A stretch of 64,000 bases of DNA from Triticum aestivum (lineage: Eukaryota > Streptophyta > Magnoliopsida > Poales > Poaceae): contig NC_057803.1 of NCBI RefSeq assembly GCF_018294505.1, positions 685,966,010 through 686,030,009 of the forward strand. Reading direction: 5' to 3'. Shown here piece by piece: positions 1-10,158 of this stretch. Under the pieces are notes generated by a model that saw only the letters and a program-made list of their open reading frames with translations, was not told the DNA's origin and made no database searches. Position numbers and translations under genes: made by a program. Each line of letters begins with the position of its first letter. Positions within the stretch are counted from its first letter, which is position 1.

Positions 1-180
1 TGGGTGTTAGCTTAGTAGTAGTGCGTGTGCACCCGCGCTACTACTAATCATTTAGTAGTAGCGCGGGTTTAGCCCACGCTACTAGTAACAGTTAGCTGTA
101 GCGCCTTATTGGTAGCGCGGCTGTCCGCGCTGCTGATAGCCTAAAAACCCGCGCTGCTGCTAGCCTTTTCCCTAGTAGTG
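1..180. mobile_element. Terminal part of a CACTA DNA transposon
   Basis: The stretch ends exactly in ccctagtagtg, the reverse complement of a CACTACTAGGG terminal inverted repeat. Inward from it are several direct and inverted copies of a roughly 15-35-bp subterminal motif built on tagtagtagcgcgggt / cccgcgctactacta. That layout, a CACTA end plus a subterminal repeat field, is characteristic of CACTA (En/Spm) transposons. From position 181 the sequence switches abruptly to Gypsy gag-protease that matches the two other copies in the window, so the CACTA element inserted into that Gypsy element. The other end and any transposase lie outside the window, so autonomy and the 3-bp target duplication cannot be judged. 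Confidence 0.75.
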
Positions 181-968
181 GGTCACACGGTGATGACGAA
201 GAGGAGCCCCGTCAGCCGAACACCGGAGGACAGAAGAGGTTCCCCCCACAAGTGCGGACGGTGAACATGATATACGCAACCCACATCCCCAAGAGGGAGC
301 GGAAGCGTGCGCTCAGGGACGTATATGCGTTGGAGCCAGTCGCCCCAAAGTTCAACCCATGGTCCTCCTGCCTAATCACCTTCGATCGCAGGGACCACCC
401 CACTAGTATCCGTCATGGCGGATTCACCGCACTGGTCTTAGACCCAATCATTGACGGATTTCACCTCACTCGAGTCCTTATGGATGGCGGACAGAGCCTG
501 AACCTACTTTACCAGGACACAGTGCGCAAAATGGGTATAGACCCCTCAAGGATCAAACCCACAAAAACGACCTTTAAAGGCGTCATTCCAGGTGTAGAGG
601 CCCATTGCACAGGCTCAATTACACTGAAAGTGGTCTTCGGATTCCCGGATAACTTCCGAAGCGAAGAATTAATCTTCGATATAGTCCCGTTCCGCGGTGG
701 CTATCATGCACTGCTCGGGCGAACCGCATTTGCGAGATTCAATGCGGTACCACATTATGCATACCTCAAGCTCAAGATGCCAGGACCTCGGGGGGTCATC
801 ACAGTCAATGGAAACAGAGAGCGCTCTCTCTGTACGGAGGAGCACACTGCGGCCCTCGCAGCAGAAGCGCAAAGCAGCCTCTCAAGGCAATCCACCAGTT
901 CGGTGTTTCAAGACCCGGACACCTTCAAGCGCGCTCGGAGTAATCGGCAACTAGACCGCTTGACATGA
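181..968 (+). pseudogene. gag-protease C-terminal part (retroviral-type aspartic protease), copy A
   Basis: One frame is open from the CACTA junction to a TGA at 966-968, aligning with the homologous segments of the other two copies. The recognisable part is a retropepsin-like protease. The catalytic region reads LMDGGQSLNLLY, with Asp-Gly-Gly in place of the usual Asp-Ser/Thr-Gly, as in many grass Tat-type Gypsy proteins. The flap-distal motif is ALLGRTAFARF, followed by VPHYAYLKLKMPGPRG. In the family this enzyme would cut the Gag polyprotein inside virus-like particles. The ATHIPKRERKRAL segment just before the protease is nearly identical in all three copies. The fragment cannot be expressed normally because its 5' part is separated by the CACTA insertion. 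The ORF ends without continuing into reverse transcriptase. Confidence 0.85.
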
Positions 969-2179
969 TCTGAGCTCGCGTAGCAATGCGGCCCCCACCC
1001 CAGTCCCAGCCAAACGGCGAAATTCGTGCCACGCGTACATAATTACGCATTAAAAATACCATGGGCACAGGCGGGGAGGGGGGCACAACTACGGCACGCC
1101 CCGATACGCGGCTTAAACCGCACTAGGGGCTTCCCGCTTTGTTATTTTTCTCTTTCAGGACTTTAATCTCTGGAAACCCTGTCCGGCAGCATGATTGCCG
1201 AACACATGATGCAGCAACCGAGGAGGCAAAAAGCTACGTCACACCACGGAACTCCCAGGTGGATTATGTTAACGAGTGAAATATTTGCTTTAATATTATT
1301 CCTCAGCTTGCCCTTGGAAGGGACATAGTCCTACTTTTTGCTTATCGCACTATCTGTATCATTCTGCTTTAACGCATCTATTTGAATAAACAATGCATAA
1401 CATTAAGACTATTATTGCATTCTTCTTTTTTATATATGTGTTCCTTAATGACGCCTTCCAACCGTACACTTTGGTACGGCCAATACACCAGGGGCTTAAG
1501 TACCCCACAACGCGGTGTGAGAAGTCCGAACACTTTCACAAGTGCGGCACCCTGAACTTATAGCATTATATGCATCAACTCGGAATCATGTCTTTGGTCA
1601 AATGTTGGGTTTGCCCGGCTCCTATGTTTTGGTACCTTACATTCCGCTCTATCGGCTAAGGTAGCGCTAGGAGAACTACTGCAATTGTGCCCCGGTTCTG
1701 CTGGGCTAAGCACCTCAGTAGAGAAAGCTAAAACTGACTGTCATGATAAGGCGAGAGACTAGTCGCTGTTCGGCGAGGTTTCGAGTCCCTAAAGACTTAT
1801 GCCGCTTAGAGCGAGGAGCCGGTCCTGTCCGGCTTAAAGGCGTGTATCACGCCCCGAATTCGGCCTTCCGAATACCAGGGGCTTCGCCGAAATTTAAAAT
1901 TATAGAATTCTATGGCTAAGTGAGAGTGATAAAGCATTATTAGTCTGGTTGCCTTGTTTGTTGTGCTGAGCACCTCCCTCGAAGGACCCAAACATGGGAA
2001 TAAGAGTGCTCAGGTTTATCCCGAACACCCCAGCACTCGCGACATGGGGGCAGAAGCCGAGGACTAGCCATCTCTCAGATTGGATAAACAGCCAAATAGA
2101 AGGTAATATTTTAAATTCAAACAAGCTTGCATAGCGCATATGAAACAAGTTTTCATCATACAGGATCACACGAGCAAGT
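969..2179. other. Non-coding spacer between protease and antisense gene, copy A
   Basis: About 1.2 kb with no credible coding potential. It lies tail-to-tail between the sense protease stop and the antisense gene stop. The spacer is conserved in the same place in the other two copies (13520-14763 and, reversed, 58513-59725), for example the segments around the constitutive acgtacataattacgc motif. In an autonomous Gypsy element this is where reverse transcriptase and integrase would be. Confidence 0.7.
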
Positions 2180-5100
2180 TTACTCAAATATTACATCCTT
2201 TGGACATTCGTCCGCTACAAGACGGGCACCCTTCAGGACACCCTCATAATAAATTTCGAGGGTGCGATGCCCCTTGCCCTGTGGCGGTACTTCCTTGATC
2301 AGCTTCATGGCGTCTAGCTTGGCCCATTGCACCTTCACATGGGCGAAAGCCCGACGTGCACCTCCGATGCAGACGGACCGCTTGACGACTTCCAGTCGTG
2401 GGCAGGCATCCACAAGCCGCCTCACCAGGCCGAAGTAGCTGTTCGGAAGGGCGTTGCCAGGCCACAGCCGGACTATAAAACCCTTCATGGCCTGTTCGGC
2501 CGCCTTGTGTAGCTCGACCAGCTGCTTCAGCTGGTCGCTCATAGGCACCGGGTGTTCGGTCCCAGTATACTGAGACCAGAACAGCTTCTCCGTTGAGCTT
2601 CCCTCCTCAGCCTGGTAAAACTGTGCAGCATCCGACACACTGCAGGGCAAATCTGCGAATGCTCCTGGAGAGCTCCGGATTCGGGTAAGTAATAGGTAAT
2701 TTACTTTCACATGCTTGCTTTGCATATAGAATGCCTTACCCGCCGATATTTTCATCATTGCGTCAATCTCCTGGAGGGCCTTTTGGGCTTCGGCCTTGGC
2801 ACTCTTTGCGCTCCCGAGGGCCGCGGCAAGCTCAGACTCTCGCGTCTTCGAGTCAAGCTCCAACGCCTCATGCTTCGTCACGAGAGCCTGGAGCTCTTGC
2901 TACACCTCGCCCACCCGAGCCTCTTGCCTTTCCCGCTCGGTGCGCTCCTTGGCTGCTTTGTCTTCGGCCTTGGATAGCGCTTGCTTTAGGGTTGTCACCT
3001 CGGTCGTGGCCCCTGGCAAATATACGATGATCCTGTCATTTTGCAATCGCGTCTTCTTTTATATATACATATCTATAGACAGGGTATTACTTACCCTTGT
3101 TCTCCTTGAGCTGCCTCTTGGCAAGGCCGAGCTCTTTCTTGGACCCCTCGAGGTCCTGCTTCAGTGTGGCGACCTTCGCAGTCAGTGCGGCTGAGGCCAG
3201 CAGCGAAGCCTGCATACGCATATTGACATACTTAAATTAGACTCATGCGATATTGTTTGATCCTCTGCTCGGCTTTTCTTTGTGAACACCGAACAGAGCA
3301 TCAGGGGCTACTGTCTATGCGGTAATATTTTTCCTATATTTTAACACTTACCTCAGAGCCTGTGAGAAGGTTGGCACAGGCTTCAGTCAGTCCGCTCTTG
3401 GCGGACTGAACCTTCTGGACCACCGCACTCATAATAGTGCGGTGCTCCTCGTCGATGGAAGTGCTGCGAAGCGCTCCCAGCAGATTGTCCGGCGCCTCTG
3501 GATGGACAGAGGTCACCAGCACATGCGTCTTGCCCCTCTTGGAAGGAGGCCTCCTGCCCGAGTCTGGAACCACTCGAGGTTCCGACGCGGTGTTCGGCCG
3601 AGGGCCGAACTCGGAGCCCTCAGGGGCCTTGTTCCCTCTGCTCCCGGAGTCCGGAAGGTCGCCTTGAGGCGCCTCCGGGATTGCCTCCCCTCGACCCGGT
3701 GCCTCTTGAGACAATACCTCGGCGTCATCCGCAGGGCAAGGGGAGGTGGCGGTCGGAAGTGGATCGCTATCCATATCCGATGAGCCCAGGGAGCCGTCCG
3801 ACGATACATCGATACAGGCTCGTGGCGGCCTGCATAATCATATTCGGCATTAGGGGAAGCAGTGCGACAAAGGAATGCTATGAGTTACTCTGGTATCCGA
3901 ATACTTACGACTTCGCCAGGGGCATGGCCCTGAGCAGCCACTCGTCTTCGCCTTCGGCGGCGGTGGTGGAATTGTCTGGAAGGAGAGTCTTTCCCTTCTT
4001 GGACCGTTGGCCCCCCCCCCCCGGTTAGGGCGGCCTTCCTTTTATTGTCTTCCCCAACTGAAGGGGGATCATCTTCTTCCTCCTCCTCGTCTTCGGGGAG
4101 GAGTGTGCCGCAGAGTCATCGGACGATGAGTCCGACAACACCTGGCGTCGGGAACTCTTTCGGGTCCCCTTGGCCTTCTTGGTCTTCTCTGGCACATTGT
4201 AAGGAGCCGGAGTCAGCATCTCCGCCAGGAGAGCGTTTGCTGGGCCTTCGGGCAAGGGAGCCAGACAGTCGATCTGTCCGGCCGTTTCCTGCCAGTCTTG
4301 TCAAAGGAACGGGAGCTTAGATCCCGCATAGAGTCAAACTATGAAAAACAAGTATCCTGTAAGAGGTAAAATAGCTTACCGCGCTGGCTTGGCGCTTCGC
4401 GCAGAATCCGCGATCCTCGGTAGTAGGAGGAGGAACCTCGGCACCCTTGAATAGCACCTTCCAGGCATCCTCGTGTGTTGTATCGAAGAGCCTGTTCAGA
4501 GTTTGGTGCTGGGCTGGGTCGAACTCCCACAAGTTGAAGGCCCGTTGTTGACACGGGAGGATCCGGCGGATGAGCATGACCTAGACTACGTTGACGTAAG
4601 CTTCTTGTCCACCATGTTTTGAATACATGTTTGGAGTCCGGTCAGCTCTCCCGAACTACCCCAGGACAGGCCCTTCTCTTTCCATGAGGTGAGCCGCGTG
4701 GGGATGCCAGATCGGAACTCGGGGGCCACTGCCCATGCAGGGTCACGCGGCTCGGTGATGTAGAACCACCCCGATTGCCACCCCTTTATGGTCTCCATGA
4801 AGGAGCCCTTGAGCCATATAACGTTGGGCATCTTGCCCACCATGGCGCCTCCGCACTCCACCTGGCGGCCGCCCACTACCTTCGGCTTGACATTGAAGGT
4901 CTTCAGCCATAAGCCGAAGTGGGGCTTGATGCGGAGGAAGGCCTCGCACACGACGATAAACGCCGTGATGTTGAGGATGAAGTTCGGGGCAAGATCGTGG
5001 AAATACAGGCCATAGTAGAACATGAGCCCCCGGACGAATGGGTGGAGAGGGAATCCTAGTCCGCGGAGGAAATTGGTAAGGAACACTACCCTCTCATGGG

Positions 5101-5239
5101 GCCTAGGGGTGGGGATGAGCTGCCCCTCATCTAGGAGCCGGTGCGCGATGTCGTCGGGCAGGTATCCGGCTCTCCTCAGCTTCTTGATGTGTCCCTCCGT
5201 GATGGAGGAGACCATCCACCTGCCTCCCGCTCCAGACAT
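2180..5239 (-). pseudogene. Antisense five-exon gene with putative gypsy-type transposon domain (Transposase_28-like), copy A
   Basis: Read on the minus strand, with exon limits set by comparing the three copies: exon 1 4380-5239, exon 2 3909-4297, exon 3 3352-3829, exon 4 3095-3209 (115 bp), exon 5 2180-3012. The start MSGAGGRWM is shared with the other copies. Exon 1 carries the conserved block with PFVRGLMFYYG, FLRIKPHFGLWLKTF and GWFYITEP, which I recognise as the plant 'putative gypsy type transposon' family (Pfam Transposase_28, from memory); its biochemical function is unknown. Exon 2 is Ser/acidic and basic rich, exon 3 Pro/Asp rich, and exons 4-5 predict a Glu/Lys/Ala-rich coiled coil followed by a conserved tail ending KDVIFE. 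Breaks: a frameshift plus TAG near 4586-4610, loss of the exon 2 acceptor AG, a C-run near 4011-4022 and a TAG near 2902. It is a decayed copy. Confidence 0.7.
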
Positions 5240-5349
5240 GGTTGGAGAAGGTTGAGGTGGGAAGTGCGGACTTGGACGCTGGAGCTCGAGTGTGCGAAAA
5301 TGGATGAGCAAAGGAGGAAGAAGGCGTGGATGAAAAGGTGAATCCTTAT

Positions 5350-5361
5350 CCCTTTATATGG
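5350..5361 (-). promoter_or_regulatory. TATA element of the antisense gene, copy A
   Basis: On the minus strand the sequence reads CATATAAAGGGATAAG, about 115 bp upstream of the antisense ATG at 5239. The equivalent position in the other two copies holds TTATAAAGG or TTATAAGG followed by the same GATAAGAT-like context. The position and conservation suggest a core promoter for the antisense gene; this is inference. Confidence 0.5.
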
Positions 5362-5791
5362 ACGAACAAAATTAAGCGTCCCCACTAGCCTGGTAAAACT
5401 CGCTTATCCCCCAAGCGTCGTAATCGATGGCGCGGTTGGGTTACACACACCTGTATTGATGAGAATCCCGTGATAAGGGGACATGATCTCTGCTTTGACA
5501 AGACGTGTCAAAAAACTGCCTCGCGTTATGTGCGGGGCTAGTTAAAGGAAATGGTTGGAATAATCACCAGGCCATGACATAATGTCGTGTTGCCAAAACA
5601 AGTCGGCAAATTGGATTTGTGGAAATATTATTCTCTCTACGGTGGTATGTGGAACTTATTTTGCAGCGTCGGACACTATCCTTATATTCAAATTCTTCCG
5701 TGGTGTATTCGGCGGAGGAACCCGCCTTGCAATGCCGAAGACAATACTGCGCGCCGGACTCATCGTCATTGAAGCCTGGTTCAGGGGCTAC

Positions 5792-6271
5792 CGAGGGAGT
5801 CCTGGATTAGGGGGTCTTCGGACAGCTGGACTATATCCTTTGGCCGGACTGTTAGACTATGAAGATACAAGATTGAAGACTTCGTCTCGTGTCCGGATGG
5901 GACTATCCTTGGCGTGGAAGGCAAGCTAGGCAGTACGGATATGGATATCTCCTCCTTTGTAACCGACCTTGTGTAACCCTAACCCTCTCCGGTGTCTATA
6001 TAAACCGGAGGGTTTTAGTCCGTAGGACACAACAATAACATACAATTATACCATAGGCTAGCTTCTCGGGTTTAGCCTCTCTGATCTCGTGGTAGATCTA
6101 CTCTTGTACTACCCATATCATCAATATTAATCAAGCAGGACGTAGGGTTTTACCTCCATCAAGAGGGCCCGAACCTGGGTAAAACTTCGTGTCCCTTGCC
6201 TCCTGTTACCATCCACCTAGATGCACAGTTCGGGACCCCCTACCCGAGATCCGCCGGTTTTGACACCGACA
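5792..6271 (+). repeat. 3' LTR of Gypsy copy A
   Basis: 480 bp, matching the LTRs at 9654-10129, 18377-18853 and (reversed) 47864-48337. It begins CGAGGGAGTCC, where the expected T of TG is mutated to C, and ends ACACCGACA. The polypurine-like ggttcaggggctac lies immediately upstream. An internal TATA box (tctatataaacc, about 5995-6006) lies upstream of the probable transcription start. The five bases after it (atcac) would be one target-site duplication; the partner is outside the window. Confidence 0.9.
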
Positions 6272-6760
6272 ATCACCTTTTCATTTGAAACAATCCTGAG
6301 GATTGGAACGAGTAAAATGCACTAGTGGTCATTGAACTTATCGTGTACGCTCACTTTGGTCACTGTACTTAAGAATACGGTCAATACGGTCATTATATAT
6401 GTGTTGAGGTGATTATATGGTATGTGGTCCCCAGTCCTGGCCATCTCCGGCCCGGCCCACCCAGGACCGGCCTTAAAATCCAAGGCCTAGGCCCGAGGCT
6501 TGCCTGTGGGCCGGGCTTGGGCCTGAGTTTTGAGCCCACCAGCAGGGCCTGGATGGGTTTGGGCTTGGCATATTGGCATTTTAAGGAAGAGGCCCGGCCC
6601 ATAACCCTAAGCCCTAAGGGATTTTCAGGGCTTTTTACCAGATGGGCTGGGCTTGGGCTTGAAAAGTAGGCCCGCTGGTAGGGCATGGGCCTCAGTTTTC
6701 TGCCGTGGGCTTTTTAAGGCCCGGCCCAACCCATGGCCAGGTATAGTGGTCCCCATGTAA
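6272..6760. repeat. GGCCC-rich interspersed repeat
   Basis: After about 150 bp of unassigned sequence there is a block, roughly 6425-6745, dominated by GGGCC, GGCCCGGCCC and GGGCTTGGG words. There are two ORFs over it on opposite strands, but both have low-complexity composition and are not credible genes. A related GGCCC-rich block flanks the Gypsy insertion at 9548-9653 and 18854-18978. I do not recognise a defined family. Confidence 0.45.
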
Positions 6761-8300
6761 ACTATGATCATACAACTTAAGTCCTTAATTAGAGCATGTA
6801 CAACACCAGATATATCAAATCCGCCCCTACGTCTGTCGACGACCGATCAATCCTCAAATCGTGGCGTGCACAACCATGTATCTCATATCTCTCGAAATAG
6901 GTTTTCATCCCGCTTTATAGATAAAGCACCAATTGGTCAACGTACATAGCCAAACGATACAAGGTGGAGAGGCAGCCCTCTTATAAAGTAGATCCCGAGA
7001 TATTCAGATCATGCAGGACACTACACTACCGAAGGATAAAACATGGAAGTCCAGATACAACGCCACGCTACGCCCTAGAACACCTAAGCTGCACGAAAAC
7101 GCCCTCAGGAGGGAATACATCGCGAAGCATCGCCGCTGCCGAGTCCAAAGTGGACATGAGCTTTCGCTCAGAACCCTGGCACGGAGAGAAGATCCACAAC
7201 GACATCTTCAAGAAGAAAGCGGCGTCCACGAGCGTCATCGCCGGCGGCTCAAAAGCACGGAGCTTTCGCTCGGCAACTCACCCGTGCCACACGAGGCCAC
7301 CAAGGCAACCACGACGATTCCAGCCACCCAGATCTGGATCTGGGTGTTGCCCTAGCGAAGGAGCGTGAGCCCGAGCCACCTAACGTCACCCCCTCATCGC
7401 CCACACGACCAAGAGGAGAGCTACCACCACCGCCATAGTGCCCGCCGGAGAGCCAACCCTGCAACCCACCATCCGGGGCCGCCTCCCCGGCATCCATGTC
7501 CCGAGTCACCGCCAACCGCCGACCTCACAACGCACAGCAACAGTGGGAGGAACGGGAGGTGTCTCCTTCCGCTCCTAGCCCAGCATCAGCCATCCGGCCT
7601 TGGTGTGCGCCCCCACAGCAGGGGGCATCCACACCTGCGTTCCTGACAGTCATCATCGACTGTGGGGAGCACGACCTAGTAGCTGCCGACGGCCAGCGCC
7701 GAGCAAGTCCCGGCCTGGTCCACAACCAGACCGAGTCAAGCTCACACGTCGCCACATCCATGGCCACCACCGTCGACCCGTCCGCAACATAGCAGCAACA
7801 TGGGTGTCTACTCGGATCGACGCCACAATGGAGCAACAGGAAGAAGAGCACTAACGCGAGGGAAGACCAACGGGGAGCAGGTCGGCTCCCAGACCCTGCA
7901 CTCCGATGGACGCCATCCACCACCACTGACTAGATTCAGCCCTGAGGCTGCCTGGAGGACCGGACGATCCATCCAAGACATCCGCGCCGCCCCCCACACC
8001 ATCCCCCCAAGATCTAGCATCCAGAGAGCACACCGCCGCCGGAACAACCGCGCACCACCTCCCAGGACAGGAGCTCCACAGCCGCCATGCCACGCTCGGG
8101 AAGCAGAGCGCCGGTGGGCAACCAACAGCCGGACACACCGCCGCATCATGCCCCCGCCGCCGCACCGCTGGGCCCCACGACCGCCCAACGCTATCCATGC
8201 AACGTGAATGAAACTACATAGATAATCAACAAGATTCTGGAGCATAGAACAAGCAGACATAGAACCAAAGGCATAAACATCAGAGTTAGTCTGGGCCAAA
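6761..8300. other. Unrecognised GC-rich stretch with chance ORFs
   Basis: From about 6960 to 8210 the DNA is GC-rich and carries overlapping open frames on both strands, 60-160 codons long, rich in Arg, Pro, His and Ser. None shows a domain I recognise, none has a consistent frame across the block, and the frames replace each other every 200-300 bp. The words ccagatctggatctgg and the block's composition resemble parts of wheat repeats that contain captured or non-coding leader sequence. I regard it as repeat-derived and not as a gene. Confidence 0.35.
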
Positions 8301-8307
8301 AGAGATA

Positions 8308-8805
8308 CTCCCTCTATCCATTTATACAGGCCCTAACGCATTTGACGATGCTAACTTTGATTATATGCTAGAGCAATAATATATGGCATGCAAGTTACAC
8401 AAAGCATACTGTCAAATTCGTACGTGAAAGGAGCTTCCAATAATATATTTTTCACATTAGAGAAAGTACAATAAGGTGACGTAGGTGGGCTGTAAGATTT
8501 TAAATATTATATTTTTTCTGAGGTAGAAGAGTGAGAAGAGGAGAGAGAAGAGAAGCGTGCTACTAGTTAACAGCCGGTTGTAGCACGTGCTTTCTAGAGA
8601 CTTTGTGAGAGAGTGGGGTGGGCCATGTGTCAACAAAGTAGTACAGATTTATATCCAGCTATTGCACTTGCCGACTATAAGCTTGACTATAGATGGTGTG
8701 GCAACATCATATAACCAGCAGCTTGATCATATACTATTAATCTTATCAATAGTCAAAGCAAATCTCAAAGTACGCATTAGGCCCTATATATGAGGATGGA
8801 GGGAG
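8308..8805. mobile_element. Tc1/Mariner-type MITE (Stowaway-like, 498 bp)
   Basis: It starts ctccctctatccatttatac and ends with the imperfect inverse tatatgaggatggagggag. The terminal inverted repeats also share the inner gccctaacgca / tacgcattaggcc words. Both ends are flanked by TA (8306-8307 and 8806-8807), the Tc1/Mariner target duplication. The interior is AT-rich and has no transposase frame, so it is non-autonomous and longer than a typical 100-300-bp Stowaway. Confidence 0.8.
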
Positions 8806-9547
8806 TAGTTTAAATATCATAGTTCAGCCAGCAAACGGACAAAGATCAAAACTAAAATTACTAAAAATGCAAACGGAGAAGGAGAGGGTCGAGCATCTTC
8901 ACCACTTCTTCGCCGGTCCTTTGCCCTTCCGGTCACCGGTGCGGCTGTAGCCCTCCGTGTAGGCGTTGGCAGCGGCGGTAGGGGGGGTCGTTGGAGTCAT
9001 CGGACGAGGAGTCGATGAAGCCGTCAATCCTCCGGACAGCGCGGTTCAGCTACTTCGCCCGTTGGGCGGCTTTCGCTATCGTTGATGTCTTCTTTGCCGC
9101 TTCTCGCCCCGATTGCTCGATAGTGAGCCAGACGCCTTCACGTTCTTCTGACGGAGCCGGCAGGCATCCGTCTCTACTGTCATCAGTGATCAGAGGAGGT
9201 CAACCATGAGGAGCTGCTTCTCTGCATCAGGATCCAACGGCTGAAGATACGTCTCTCTCCATATACCATATACTATACACCCGAACTGACCTGAGGAAGA
9301 TGCGTTCGTCTTCGATGTCGCCACTCTCTCCTAGCCTAGCTAGCTACCTCTCATGGCAGGCGGCCCAGTCACGGGCACTCACCGATGCCCGTGAGGAGTA
9401 ACCGCTAGAGGCAGAGGAGGAGGGCGTCGGGGCAGCGGAGCGGGACAAGCCGATGCGTGCATCCGTGCTGCTTCGTCGGGTGACGGGACGGAGTGGAGCC
9501 CGAGTTGTTGCCCATGTTGATCCGCGACCACTGTAGTGTATATCTGG
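8806..9547 (-). pseudogene. Degenerate minus-strand coding remnant, unrecognised
   Basis: No intact ORF, but the minus strand reads like decayed coding sequence. The end of one frame reads IDGFIDSSSDDSND and, after a shift, TGDRKGKGPAKKW followed by a stop near 8905. Further 5' (about 9515 downward) a short frame begins MGNNSGSTPSRHPTKQHG. Another fragment with a similar style lies beyond the Gypsy insertion at about 18986-19216 (minus), beginning MSSTRSSGDAVSGTKDN. All three could be pieces of one gene or transposon ORF split by the 9654-18853 insertion. I do not recognise the family. Confidence 0.35.
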
Positions 9548-9653
9548 CCATCATTTGAGTCAGGGTGGGCTTCGGGCCAGGCCTATAAAAGCTTGACGTG
9601 AAAAACCTAGGCCCGAGCCCGGCCCATCATGCAAAGAACCCATCGGGCCTCAG
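9548..9653. repeat. GGCCC-rich repeat, left part (split by Gypsy insertion)
   Basis: A short block of gggcttcgggccagg and ggcccgagcccggcccat words ends at the 5' LTR. The same kind of sequence resumes at 18854. The five bases on each side of the element are ctcag (9649-9653) and ctcgg (18854-18858), an imperfect target duplication with one transition. Confidence 0.6.
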
Positions 9654-10129
9654 TGCGGAATCCTAGACTAAGGGGTCCTCGGGCGTCCGGCCCGTTAGCC
9701 ATGGGCCGGACTGATGGGCTGTGAAGATACGAAGACCGAAGACTGCACCTGAGTTCGGATGGGACTCTCCTTGGCGTGGAAGGCAAGCTTGACGACCGAA
9801 TATGTAGATTCCCTTCTTTGTAACCGACCTTGTGTAACCCTAGATCCTCCCGGTGTCTATATAAACCGGAGGACTTAATCTGGATAGGACACTCATTATC
9901 ATAGCCATACAAGCTAGACCTCTAGGGTTTAGCCATTACGATCTCGAGGTAGATCAACTCTTGTAACATTCATATTCATCAATATCAATCAAGCAGGACG
10001 TAGGGTATTACCTCCATAGAGAGGGCCTGAACCTGGGTAAACATCATGTCCCTTGTCTCATGTTACCATCGACGTTAGACGCACAGTTCGGGACCCCCTA
10101 CCCGAGATCCGCCGGTTTTGACACCGACA
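9654..10129 (+). repeat. 5' LTR of Gypsy E1
   Basis: It starts TGCGGAATCCTAG and ends ACACCGACA, 476 bp, matching 18377-18853. The TATA box tctatataaacc is at about 9857-9868, and the conserved gacgtagggtattacctcc lies in the downstream part. Confidence 0.92.
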
Positions 10130-10150
10130 TTGGTGCTTTCATTGAGAGTT
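10130..10150 (+). promoter_or_regulatory. Probable primer-binding site of E1
   Basis: The sequence ttggtgctttcattgagag follows the CA end of the 5' LTR directly, the position of a tRNA primer-binding site. I did not assign the tRNA. Confidence 0.55.
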
Positions 10151-10158
10151 CCACTGTG

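Larger units (their letters stand above)
181..6271 (+). mobile_element. Gypsy LTR retrotransposon copy A (5'-truncated), gag-protease plus antisense gene
   Basis: Copy A is one of three family members in the window (the others are 9654-18853 and 47864-63056). It retains the protease end of the sense polyprotein, a non-coding spacer, a five-exon gene on the opposite strand and a 480-bp 3' LTR. The 5' LTR, gag N-terminus and gag domain are missing because the window starts inside a CACTA element inserted into gag-protease. No reverse transcriptase, RNase H or integrase is present between protease and 3' LTR, so the family looks non-autonomous. The protease motifs resemble grass Tat/Retand-type Gypsy elements; that lineage call is inference. 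Confidence 0.85.

Noticed and set aside
6393..6686. Pro/Gly-rich frames across 6393-6686 on both strands
   Set aside because: Shadows of the GGCCC repeat.
7525..8299. Overlapping 100-160-codon ORFs on both strands in GC-rich DNA
   Set aside because: Mutually overlapping, Arg/Pro/Ser-rich, no domain, no frame persistence; composition explains them.
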